In this document: piece by piece, positions 24,423 to 31,890 of the stretch | Position numbering within the stretch: position 1 is the first letter of the stretch | How the letters are laid out: the number at the start of each line of letters is the position of its first letter | Source: JALORV01 sp035429805 | GTDB lineage: Bacteria; Pseudomonadota; Gammaproteobacteria; Burkholderiales; Burkholderiaceae_F | Assembly (NCBI GenBank): GCA_035429805.1 | Contig: DAOMFL010000002.1 | Location: 1-64,000 of the forward strand | DNA: 64,000 nucleotides | Direction of reading: 5' to 3' | Position numbers and translations under genes: made by a program | Notes under the pieces: generated by a model | What the model was told of the DNA's origin: nothing | What the model saw: the letters and a program-made list of their open reading frames with translations, nothing else | The model's database searches: none

Positions 24423-26113
24423 AGCGCGGTCCTGAGCAGCAACTCAACAGCGAATCCTTCGGCAACGAAGCCAACGCCCGCCGGGCCACGGATCAGATCG
24501 ACCCGCACGCCCTCATCGACCGGGCCGAACGGCTGCTCAACACCGATCCGCACGACGCGGTGGTGTTCGCACTGCGAGCGCAGAGCGTGGCGCGGGCGCG
24601 CGGCGCCGAATCGCTGATCGCACGGGCCCACTTCGTCGTCGGCGCGGCGCTGGCGCAGACGGGCGACTGGTCCGGCGCGATCCGGCAGCTGTCCCACGCC
24701 GAGCACATCTACCGGGCGCAGAATGACGTCTCGGCGCAGTGCCAGGTCATCATGCAGCTCGCGGCGGCCTGCAGCGAACTCGGTGAGTACCCCGAGGCGC
24801 TCGACGGCTTCGCCCAGGCGGAGCGGCTCGCGCGCCAGCACCAGGACCATGCCGCCGTGCGCCGTGCGCTGGTCCAGACGTCCAGCGTGCACACCGCTCT
24901 CGGCGACTTCAGCGCCGCGCGCGAGTGCCTGCGCTCGGCCCTGGAGCTGCCGTCCGGCACGGCTGCGGACGAAGGCATGGTCGTGCTGCAGTTCGGGCTC
25001 GTCGACGTCAACGAGGGGCTGAAGGCCGCGCTCGCGGGCGACGCCGCCACGGTCACGCGTCGCATGAGCGAGGGCGAGGAACACTTCGACGTCGCGCTCG
25101 AACTGCTGTCGGGCACGACCGACCGTTCGACCACGATCGCGGCCCGCACTCAGCGCGGCGCCGCTCGCTGCTGGCTCGGGAACTTCGTGGGCGGCCTGGC
25201 CGACCTCGAAGAGGCGGTACTCGAAGCGGCGCGCGGAGGCTTTCGCCTGCGCGAAGTGCAGGCCCGGCTTGAACAGGGTTATCACCTGATCGCCGCCGGG
25301 CGGGAGGCCGATGGCATCGCCGTGCTGCGCCCGGCGTTCCTGCAGGCCGAGGAGCTGGGCGATCTCAGGCGGCTGGCCGACATGCACGAACGGCTGTCGG
25401 CACTCTATGAGGCGCGCGGCGACCACCAGCGGGCGCTGTTCCACCACAAGCGCTTTGTCGAGGTGAAGGTACGCCTGGACGGAAAGCTGTCGACACAGCG
25501 CGCCCGGCTGCACGAAGCGCGCGCCGAACTCGTCAAGCTGCGCTCGCAGACCGCCGCATTGCATGCGCGCGCCGAACACCTCGAAAAGTCGCGCACGCGG
25601 CTGGAACGGCTGGCGCTGGAAGACGAGCTGACGGGACTTGCCAACCGCCGCGCGTTCACGAAGGAGCTCGAAAACTGGTGCAGCCGTGCGCGCGCCGGCC
25701 AGCTGCGCTTCGGCCTCGTCGTGGCCGACATCGACGGCTTCAAGCAGATCAACGACACCTACTCCCACCTGACCGGCGACGTCGTCCTGCGGCAACTGGG
25801 CAGCGTCATCCGCGGCAACCTGCGCGACATGGACTTCGCGGCGCGCCTCGGCGGCGACGAGTTCGCGCTGCTGCTGGCGGACAGCGAGGGTGGAGCGGCG
25901 CTCACGGTCATCGAGCGCATCCTGCAGGCGGTGCGCAGCATGCCCTGGGGCCAGATCGGTGAGGGCCTGACGGTGACGCTGAGCGTCGGACTGTGTGAAT
26001 CGGCAGACTTCGGTGACTCCAGCGAGCTGGTGCGGCGTGCCGACGAGGCGCTCTACGGCGCCAAGGACGGCGGACGCGACCGGTTGAACGTCTGGAGCGC
26101 CGATCGTGCTTAG
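24419..26113 (+). CDS. TPR-repeat diguanylate cyclase embedded in the Anbu operon
   Basis: 564 residues. Residues about 30-370 are helical TPR-like repeats (AHFVVGAALAQTGDWSGAIRQL, AACSELGEYPEALDGFAQAE, MHERLSALYEARGDHQRALF), followed by a coiled coil (about 360-400). The C-terminal GGDEF domain opens with LEDELTGLANRRAF and has the active site RLGGDEF (GGDEF at 478-482) and an inhibitory I-site RDMD eight residues upstream of RL. It should make cyclic-di-GMP with product inhibition. It has no signal peptide or TM helix, so it is cytoplasmic. It overlaps the ATP-grasp gene by 4 nt and the alpha-E gene by 8 nt. Confidence 0.92.
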   Translation: MKRGPEQQLNSESFGNEANARRATDQIDPHALIDRAERLLNTDPHDAVVFALRAQSVARARGAESLIARAHFVVGAALAQTGDWSGAIRQLSHAEHIYRAQNDVSAQCQVIMQLAAACSELGEYPEALDGFAQAERLARQHQDHAAVRRALVQTSSVHTALGDFSAARECLRSALELPSGTAADEGMVVLQFGLVDVNEGLKAALAGDAATVTRRMSEGEEHFDVALELLSGTTDRSTTIAARTQRGAARCWLGNFVGGLADLEEAVLEAARGGFRLREVQARLEQGYHLIAAGREADGIAVLRPAFLQAEELGDLRRLADMHERLSALYEARGDHQRALFHHKRFVEVKVRLDGKLSTQRARLHEARAELVKLRSQTAALHARAEHLEKSRTRLERLALEDELTGLANRRAFTKELENWCSRARAGQLRFGLVVADIDGFKQINDTYSHLTGDVVLRQLGSVIRGNLRDMDFAARLGGDEFALLLADSEGGAALTVIERILQAVRSMPWGQIGEGLTVTLSVGLCESADFGDSSELVRRADEALYGAKDGGRDRLNVWSADRA

Positions 26114-27080
26114 CCGCACCGCGGACCACCTCTACTGGATGGCGCGCTACATCGAGCGCGCCGAGAACACTGCACGCATGCTGGACGTCAACCTCTCGAC
26201 CAGCCTGCTGCCTCAGTCGGCGCGGGCCGCCGAGAGCGGATGGCGTGCAATGCTGAGCATCTCCGAGCTGCTGCCGCAGTTCGACGCCAAGTATCCGCTG
26301 CTGTCGCGGCGGGAAGTCATCGACTTCATGGTGCGCGACCCCGACAACACGTCGTCGATCTACTGCTGCCTGCAGGCGGCGCGCGAGAACGCGCGTGCGG
26401 TGCGCGGATCGCTGACGACGGAGGTGTGGGAGACGCACAACGACACCTGGCTGGGCCTGCAGAAGCTGCTGCGGGAACGGCTGCTCGAGCGCGACCCACA
26501 GGAGTTCTTCGAGTGGGTCAAGTTCCGGTCGCATCTGTCGCGCGGCGTCACGATCGGCACGATGCTGAAGGACGAAGCCTTCTACTTCATCCGCCTCGGC
26601 ACGTTCCTGGAGCGCGCGGACAACACGGCGCGGCTGCTCGACGTCAAGTTCCATGGAGCCGAGCTGCCCGGGCCGTTGGCCGCGGCCTCCGGCGACGAGT
26701 CGCACGACTCGCACCTCGACTTCTATCACTGGGCGGCGATTCTGCGTTCCGTGTCGGCGTTCGAGATCTACCGCAAGGTCTACCGCGACGTGATCACGCC
26801 GTCGCGCGTGGCGGCGCTGCTGGTGCTGCGCGGCGACATGCCGCGTTCGCTGCTGGCGTGCCTGAATGAGGTGAGCGTGAACCTCGAAATGGTGCGCAAC
26901 AGCCGCTCTGACGAGACCGAGCGGCGCGCGGGACTGCTGCGCGCGGAACTGCGCTATGGGCGCATCGAGGACATCCTCGCGCAGGGACTGCACCCCTACC
27001 TGACACGTTTCCTCGATCGCATCAACGACCTCGGCGGCCGCATCAGCCAGGATTTCCTGGTGCCGCTGCAGGCAGCCTGA
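26106..27080 (+). CDS. Alpha-E domain protein (DUF403), Anbu operon
   Basis: 324 residues beginning LSRTADHLYWMARYIERAENTARMLDV, the signature of alpha-E proteins (COG2307), all-helical partners of the circularly permuted ATP-grasp enzymes. Other family blocks are FEWVKFRSHLSRGVTIGTML, YFIRLGTFLERADNTARLLDVKF and SLLACLNEVSVNLEM. The family has no proven activity and is thought to assist the ligase. Translation starts at GTG 26106, inside the end of the GGDEF gene. Its stop and the next ATG share one base. Confidence 0.92.
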   Translation: MLSRTADHLYWMARYIERAENTARMLDVNLSTSLLPQSARAAESGWRAMLSISELLPQFDAKYPLLSRREVIDFMVRDPDNTSSIYCCLQAARENARAVRGSLTTEVWETHNDTWLGLQKLLRERLLERDPQEFFEWVKFRSHLSRGVTIGTMLKDEAFYFIRLGTFLERADNTARLLDVKFHGAELPGPLAAASGDESHDSHLDFYHWAAILRSVSAFEIYRKVYRDVITPSRVAALLVLRGDMPRSLLACLNEVSVNLEMVRNSRSDETERRAGLLRAELRYGRIEDILAQGLHPYLTRFLDRINDLGGRISQDFLVPLQAA

Positions 27081-27907
27081 TGCGGCTGTCGATCCTGCAT
27101 CGCACCGTGTACCGCTACACGGCGCCCGTGGTCTACTCGATCCAGCAGCTGCGTCTGACGCCGCGCGCGGAGCCGCACCAGCGCACCTTGCGCTGGCGCC
27201 TGCATGCGCCGGCGGTGCTGACGCCAGCCACCGACACCTACGGCAACCTCACGCACACGCTGACGATGACCGAGGCGCACAGTGACGTGCACATCGAGGC
27301 GCGCGGCGAGGTGGAAGTCGACCCGCTGCAAAGCGGACGGCTCGACGAGATCGAGGGCGGCGTCCCGCCGGCATCGTTCCTCGCGCACACGCCGCTGACC
27401 GAACCCGACGCCGCCGTCGCCGAGTTCGCGCAGACGGAATTGCGGCGTCCGGATGCGGGCGGGCTGCTTGAACTCGCGCATCGCGTGTGCGACGCAGTGG
27501 CCTACCAGCCCGGCACCACCGAAGTGACGAGCACGGCGCGCGAGGCGCTGGCGCTGGGGCGGGGCGTCTGCCAGGATCATGCGCACCTTTTCATCGCATG
27601 CTGCCGCCTGCGCGACCTGCCGGCGCGCTATGTCTCCGGCTACGTGCACCCAGGTGACGCGCCGCATGCGGCCAGTCATGCGTGGGCCGATGTCTTTCTC
27701 GCGGACCAGGGGTGGGTCAGCATCGATGTCACGCACCGCGTGTTCGCGTCCGATCACCTGTGCCGGCTGGCCGTGGGTCGCGACTACGCGTCGGCCGGTC
27801 CGGTCCGCGGCGTGCGCGTCGGCGGCGGCGAGGAATCGCTGGACGTGCGGGTTAACATCCGGCCGTTTCCATTCGCGGCCGAGCAGAGCGAACAGGCGCA
27901 ACCATGA
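27080..27907 (+). CDS. Transglutaminase-like cysteine peptidase, Anbu operon
   Basis: 275 residues. The N-terminal domain (MRLSILHRTVYRYTAPVVYSIQQLRLTPR) is the bacterial transglutaminase N-terminal fold. The catalytic domain has Cys164 in GRGVCQDHAHLF, His200 in AASHAWADVF and Asp216 in GWVSIDVTHR, a complete triad. Such proteins hydrolyse or transfer amide bonds. Its place between the alpha-E and Anbu genes is the standard arrangement. It overlaps the Anbu gene by 4 nt (ATGA). No signal peptide, so the reaction is cytoplasmic. Confidence 0.93.
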   Translation: MRLSILHRTVYRYTAPVVYSIQQLRLTPRAEPHQRTLRWRLHAPAVLTPATDTYGNLTHTLTMTEAHSDVHIEARGEVEVDPLQSGRLDEIEGGVPPASFLAHTPLTEPDAAVAEFAQTELRRPDAGGLLELAHRVCDAVAYQPGTTEVTSTAREALALGRGVCQDHAHLFIACCRLRDLPARYVSGYVHPGDAPHAASHAWADVFLADQGWVSIDVTHRVFASDHLCRLAVGRDYASAGPVRGVRVGGGEESLDVRVNIRPFPFAAEQSEQAQP

Positions 27908-28776
27908 CCTACTGCGTGGCAATGCGGCTCGATGCCGGACTGGTGTTCCTGAGCGACTCGCGCACGAATGCCGGCGTCGACCAGATCTCGACCTTCCGCA
28001 AGATGACGGTGTTCGAGCATCCCGGCGAGCGCGTGATGGTGCTGATGTCGGCAGGCAACCTGGCGGTCACCCAGGCCGTGCGGCAGATCCTGTGCGAGCG
28101 CATCAGCCCGACCGATGCGAGCGTCTGGAACGTCAAGACGATGTTCCACGCGGTGCGCATCCTGGGCGACGCGATCCGCGAGGTGCACGAGCGCGACGCC
28201 GCCTCCCTGAAGGAGTTCGGCATCGAATTCAACGCGAACTTCATCCTCGGCGGCCAGATCCGCGGCGAGGGCCTGCGGCTGTTCCAGGTCTATTCGGCGG
28301 GCAACTTCATCGAGGCGACGCACGAGAATCCGTACTTTCAGGTCGGCGAAGCGAAGTACGGCAAGCCGATCATCGACCGCGTGATCCAGCCCGCGACGCC
28401 GCTCGACGAGGGAGCCAAATGCGCGCTGATCTCGATGGACTCGACGCTGCGCTCCAACATCTCGGTCGGACTGCCGCTCGACCTGCTGGTCTACGAGGCG
28501 GATTCGCTGCGAGTCACGAAATTCGTGCAGATCGACGGCTCGAACCAGTACATGAGCATGATCCGCAACACCTGGGGTGCGCGGCTCAAGCAGGTTTTTT
28601 CCGAGATCCCGGACCCGACCTGGCGTGACTCTGCGACAGCCCCGGGAGCGCCGCGGCTGGAGACCGATGTCACGCAGCCGGTGCGGGCGCCGCTCCCGCC
28701 GTTCCTGGTAAATGACGAGGGGACGGCTCCGGTGCAACTGGTCGCCGGGTCGTCGGGCGGCCGCGCGCCTGAGTAG
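27904..28776 (+). CDS. anbu: Anbu, bacterial proteasome-type peptidase
   Basis: 290-residue member of the Ntn-hydrolase proteasome superfamily (COG3484, Anbu). After removal of Met1, Thr2 would be the nucleophile; Asp18 (LSDSRTNAG) and Lys33 (FRKMTVF) complete the Thr-Asp-Lys triad seen in proteasome beta subunits and HslV. Known Anbu proteins form ring or helical assemblies with unresolved proteolytic activity. SRTNAGVDQIS is the family hallmark. It is last in a five-gene chain with overlapping ends, suggesting that it processes or uses a product of the ATP-grasp/transglutaminase pair. Confidence 0.93.
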   Translation: MTYCVAMRLDAGLVFLSDSRTNAGVDQISTFRKMTVFEHPGERVMVLMSAGNLAVTQAVRQILCERISPTDASVWNVKTMFHAVRILGDAIREVHERDAASLKEFGIEFNANFILGGQIRGEGLRLFQVYSAGNFIEATHENPYFQVGEAKYGKPIIDRVIQPATPLDEGAKCALISMDSTLRSNISVGLPLDLLVYEADSLRVTKFVQIDGSNQYMSMIRNTWGARLKQVFSEIPDPTWRDSATAPGAPRLETDVTQPVRAPLPPFLVNDEGTAPVQLVAGSSGGRAPE

Positions 28777-28794
28777 CGCGCAGCAGCCGGGCGG

Positions 28795-29574
28795 CTACTG
28801 CGCTACCCAGCCGCCGTCGACGTTGTAGGCCACGCCCCGGATCTGGTCGGCCGCGGGTGAGCACATGAACATCACCAGCCCAGCGAGTTGCTCCGTCGTC
28901 ACGAACTGCATCGACGGCTGCTTTTCGCCGAGCAGCGATTTCTTCGCGTCCTCCTGACTCAGGCTGTCGCGCGCGGCGCGGGCGTCAACCTGCTTCTGCA
29001 CCAGCGGCGTCAGCACCCAGCCGGGACAGATCGCGTTGCAGGTGACGCCGGTGGTCGCGGTTTCGAGTGCCACTGCCTTGGTAAGGCCGATGATGCCGTG
29101 CTTGGCGGCGACGTAGGCCGACTTCTCGGCCGAGGCGACCAGGCCATGAACCGAAGCGACATTGATGATGCGGCCCCAGTTGGCCTGCTTCATTTTCGGC
29201 AGACCAAGCCGGGTGGTATGGAACGCGGAGGTCAGGTTGATTGCGATGATGGCGTCCCAGCGTTCGACCGGAAAATCGTCCACGGGTGCCACGTGCTGGA
29301 TGCCGGCGTTGTTGACGAGGATGTCGACTCGGCCGAACCCGGTTTCGGCCGCGCGGAACATCTGCTCGATCTCGGCCGGCTTGCTCATGTCGGCGCCGTG
29401 GTAGAGCGTGCGCACGCCGTGGCTCTGCAGTTCCTTCTGCGCCGCTTCGATCGCGGGTGGTTCGCCGAAGCCGTTGACGACGATATTCGCTCCCTGCGCC
29501 GCGAGCGCCTTCGCTATAGCCAGTCCGATGCCGCTGGTGGAGCCGGTCACCAATGCCGTCTTGCCCTTGAGCAT
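28795..29574 (-). CDS. bdhA: 3-hydroxybutyrate dehydrogenase
   Basis: 259-residue short-chain dehydrogenase that interconverts D-3-hydroxybutyrate and acetoacetate with NAD, linking polyhydroxybutyrate breakdown to central metabolism. The cofactor motif is TGSTSGIG (10-17), then NNAGIQHVAPVDDFP (88-102), catalytic Ser141 and Tyr154-x3-Lys158 in YVAAKHG. GIQHVAP, EKSAYVAAKHG and CPGWVLTPLVQKQ are characteristic of BdhA rather than of generic SDRs. A strong GGGAGG site precedes the ATG. It is convergent with Anbu and divergent from the hydrolase. Confidence 0.92.
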   Translation of the reverse strand: MLKGKTALVTGSTSGIGLAIAKALAAQGANIVVNGFGEPPAIEAAQKELQSHGVRTLYHGADMSKPAEIEQMFRAAETGFGRVDILVNNAGIQHVAPVDDFPVERWDAIIAINLTSAFHTTRLGLPKMKQANWGRIINVASVHGLVASAEKSAYVAAKHGIIGLTKAVALETATTGVTCNAICPGWVLTPLVQKQVDARAARDSLSQEDAKKSLLGEKQPSMQFVTTEQLAGLVMFMCSPAADQIRGVAYNVDGGWVAQ

Positions 29575-29657
29575 GTTCGCCTCCCTTGGATCGCGACGAG
29601 TATGCCACCGGCGCTGACTACAATGCCTCGCCTACGTCACGCCCCAGGTCCCGTCTC

Positions 29658-30527
29658 ATGGAACCCCGCTCGTCCCACGTCGACTGCCTCAGCCCGGCAG
29701 GCTTCCATCGCATGGCCTACGTGGAGTGGGGCGATCCGCACAACCCCGACGTGCTGATGTGTGTTCACGGGCTGACGCGGCTGGGCCGCGACTTCGATCG
29801 GCTCGCACGCGCGCTGGCCGACCGGTATCGCGTCGTCTGTCCTGACGTCGTGGGCCGTGGCCAGAGCGACTGGCTGCGGGATCCGGCGTACTACGCGATC
29901 CCGCAGTACGTGTCGGACATGGTGGCGCTTATCGCGCGGCTCGATGTCGAGCGCGTCGACTGGGTCGGCACCTCGATGGGGGGATTGATCGGCATCGCGG
30001 TCGCTGGCCAGACGGGAGCGCCGATCCGGCAACTGGTGATCAACGACGTCGGCCCGCGGCTGGGGCCGGCCGCGATCGCGCGCATCGGCAGCTACGTCGG
30101 GCAGCCGGTTTCGTTCGCGGATCTCGACGAGGCCGTGGACTACGTGTCGGTCGCCGCCGCGCCGTTCGGGCTGAAGACACGGGCCGACTGGACCGAGCTG
30201 GTGGCGCCGACCCTGCACGACGTCGGCGGGCGCCTCGCGTTCCGCTATGACCCGGCGATCGCAGTGCCGTTCCGGAATACGACGCCGCAGGCAGCCGCTG
30301 CCGGTGAGGCCGCGACCTGGGCACTGTACGACCGCATCAAGGCGCGCACGCTGTTAGTCCGCGGCGCGCAGTCCGATCTGCTGACAGCGGAAACCGCGGC
30401 CGAGATGGCGGCACGCGGGCCACGGCCACGCGTGGTCGAAATACCGGGCGTCGGACACGCGCCGACCTTCATGCCGGCGCAGGAGATCCAACCGGTGCGC
30501 GACTTCCTGCTGGGCGGAGCGGGCTAG
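29658..30527 (+). CDS. Alpha/beta-fold hydrolase
   Basis: 289 residues with HGLT (37-40, oxyanion hole), nucleophile Ser106 in VGTSMGGL, an acid at about Asp240 (GAQSDLLT) and His267 in GVGHAPTF. This is a complete catalytic triad. GRGQSDWL is common in esterase or depolymerase-like hydrolases. Its position next to bdhA makes a role in hydroxyalkanoate or ester metabolism conceivable but not shown. The stop overlaps that of the convergent flavodoxin-like gene in a CTAG tetranucleotide. Confidence 0.85.
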   Translation: MEPRSSHVDCLSPAGFHRMAYVEWGDPHNPDVLMCVHGLTRLGRDFDRLARALADRYRVVCPDVVGRGQSDWLRDPAYYAIPQYVSDMVALIARLDVERVDWVGTSMGGLIGIAVAGQTGAPIRQLVINDVGPRLGPAAIARIGSYVGQPVSFADLDEAVDYVSVAAAPFGLKTRADWTELVAPTLHDVGGRLAFRYDPAIAVPFRNTTPQAAAAGEAATWALYDRIKARTLLVRGAQSDLLTAETAAEMAARGPRPRVVEIPGVGHAPTFMPAQEIQPVRDFLLGGAG

Positions 30528-31015
30528 AAGATCCCGGCGGCGAGGCCCGCGGCCAGCGCCGCGCCGAGGTCGCGCGCCTGCGCCAGGTCGTCGGGTGGCA
30601 CGTGCTTGGGCGCGAGGATCGCCTCCGGCGTCTGCGCGCCGTTGCGCAGGATCAGCGGCGGCGCGACCTCGCGCAGCCGCAGTCCGGTGGCGATGCGCTG
30701 CAGCTGGCGCGCCGCGCCGGTGCCGTCCGTGCCGGCGGCGACGATCGCGGCCCAGGGCCGACCGTTGATGCGATCGAGCGCCGGATAGTAGATGCGGTCG
30801 AAGAAGTCCTTCATCAGCCCGGCCATCGTCGCCAGGTTTTCGGGAGTCGCGAAGAGATATCCGTCGGCCGTCAGCACGTCGGCGACATCGGTGCCCCGCG
30901 CACGCAGCATCCGTGTCTTCACGCCGGATTCCGTTGCAGCCCCGGCGGCCGCAGCCTGCGCCAGCTGCTCGGCGGCGCCGGTCATCGAGTGATAGACGAT
31001 CAGCAGATTCTTCAC
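30524..31015 (-). CDS. Flavodoxin-like/NADPH-dependent FMN reductase family protein
   Basis: 163 residues with the FMN phosphate-binding loop near the N-terminus (IVYHSMTGAAEQLA) and the flavodoxin-type core ADGYLFATPENLATMAGLMKDFFDRIYYP, then RPWAAIVAAGTDGTGAARQL. Such proteins are small flavin carriers or quinone/azo reductases. The partner is unknown. It overlaps mtfA by 4 nt upstream, so the two form an operon on the minus strand. Confidence 0.82.
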   Translation of the reverse strand: MKNLLIVYHSMTGAAEQLAQAAAAGAATESGVKTRMLRARGTDVADVLTADGYLFATPENLATMAGLMKDFFDRIYYPALDRINGRPWAAIVAAGTDGTGAARQLQRIATGLRLREVAPPLILRNGAQTPEAILAPKHVPPDDLAQARDLGAALAAGLAAGIF

Positions 31016-31839
31016 GGCGCCAGCGGGTCCTGACGGAAGAACTTGGCGAGCAGGGCGTACCAGCGCGGGAATGCGGCCTGCAGGCGCGCGGGTTCGACGA
31101 AGAAGGTCTCGGACGAAACCGCGAAGAATTCACCCGCGTCCTGCGCCGCATAGGGGTCGAGCGGCAAGTGCGCGTAGTAGCGATCCGCGTCGCCGGAGTC
31201 CGGGTCCACGTCCGCCGGAAGCTCGCTCTCGACGAGTTCGAGTTCCGCGATGAAGGTCTCGTGCGCGTCCTGCAGCGTCGCCTGCCAGATGGCTGCGCCG
31301 ATGTTCGGGTGCAGCGCCGGCGCGAACGGCGGGATGCCGTCGGCGTCGCCGTTCAGAAGGTCGATCTTGTGCGTGAACTCGTGGATCACGACCGAATAGG
31401 CGGCGCCGTCGGTCGCGTTCGACAGCTGCGCGTCCTCCCATGACAGCAGCAGCGGCCCGCCGTCCCAGGCTTCGCCGGAAATGGGCTCGGTGTATTCGTG
31501 CACGACCCCGGCGTCGTCGGTGACGCTGCGCGGCACGAGGAACTCGTTCGGGTACACGACGATGCTCGACCAGCCGCGATACCACTCGAAACCCAGATTG
31601 AGAATCGGCAGGGAGGCCTGCGCCGCGATATGAACCTGCATTTCGGCGGTGAGTTCGAGTCCGGCGGCACCGGCCATCTCCTTTTCGGTGAGCAGCCGTT
31701 CGGCCAGCGAGCGCAGGCGTGCGCGCTCGTCGCCGTTCAGCCGTGCCAGGAACGGAACCGCGCGCAGTGTCGATTTCCAGAGCTCGTCCGGGATCGATGC
31801 CGGCGTCCGCGCGAATCGTCCGATCAGGCCTTTGAGCAT
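31012..31839 (-). CDS. mtfA: Zinc-dependent peptidase MtfA (DgsA anti-repressor family)
   Basis: 275 residues. The metalloprotease motif HEFTH (His153, Glu154, His157) with KIDLLNG just after, and the C-terminal EFFAVSSETFF, are diagnostic of MtfA, a cytosolic gluzincin-like aminopeptidase that in enterobacteria also binds the glucose repressor Mlc. No Mlc gene is visible here, so only the peptidase role is supported. The ATG at 31839 gives the typical MLKGLIGRF start. The open frame continues upstream antisense to relA, but that extension is not MtfA-like. Confidence 0.92.
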   Translation of the reverse strand: MLKGLIGRFARTPASIPDELWKSTLRAVPFLARLNGDERARLRSLAERLLTEKEMAGAAGLELTAEMQVHIAAQASLPILNLGFEWYRGWSSIVVYPNEFLVPRSVTDDAGVVHEYTEPISGEAWDGGPLLLSWEDAQLSNATDGAAYSVVIHEFTHKIDLLNGDADGIPPFAPALHPNIGAAIWQATLQDAHETFIAELELVESELPADVDPDSGDADRYYAHLPLDPYAAQDAGEFFAVSSETFFVEPARLQAAFPRWYALLAKFFRQDPLAP

Positions 31840-31877
31840 CGGAAGATTGTGCCGCAACGGTCGCGCGGCCCGCGCGG

Positions 31878-31883
31878 GATAAT
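31878..31883 (+). promoter_or_regulatory. Candidate -10 element of relA
   Basis: GATAAT lies 7 nt before the relA ATG. If used, transcription would begin at or beside the start codon and give a leaderless mRNA; no Shine-Dalgarno is present. No good -35 hexamer is found at standard spacing, so the call is tentative. Confidence 0.3.
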
Positions 31884-31890
31884 CGGACCC

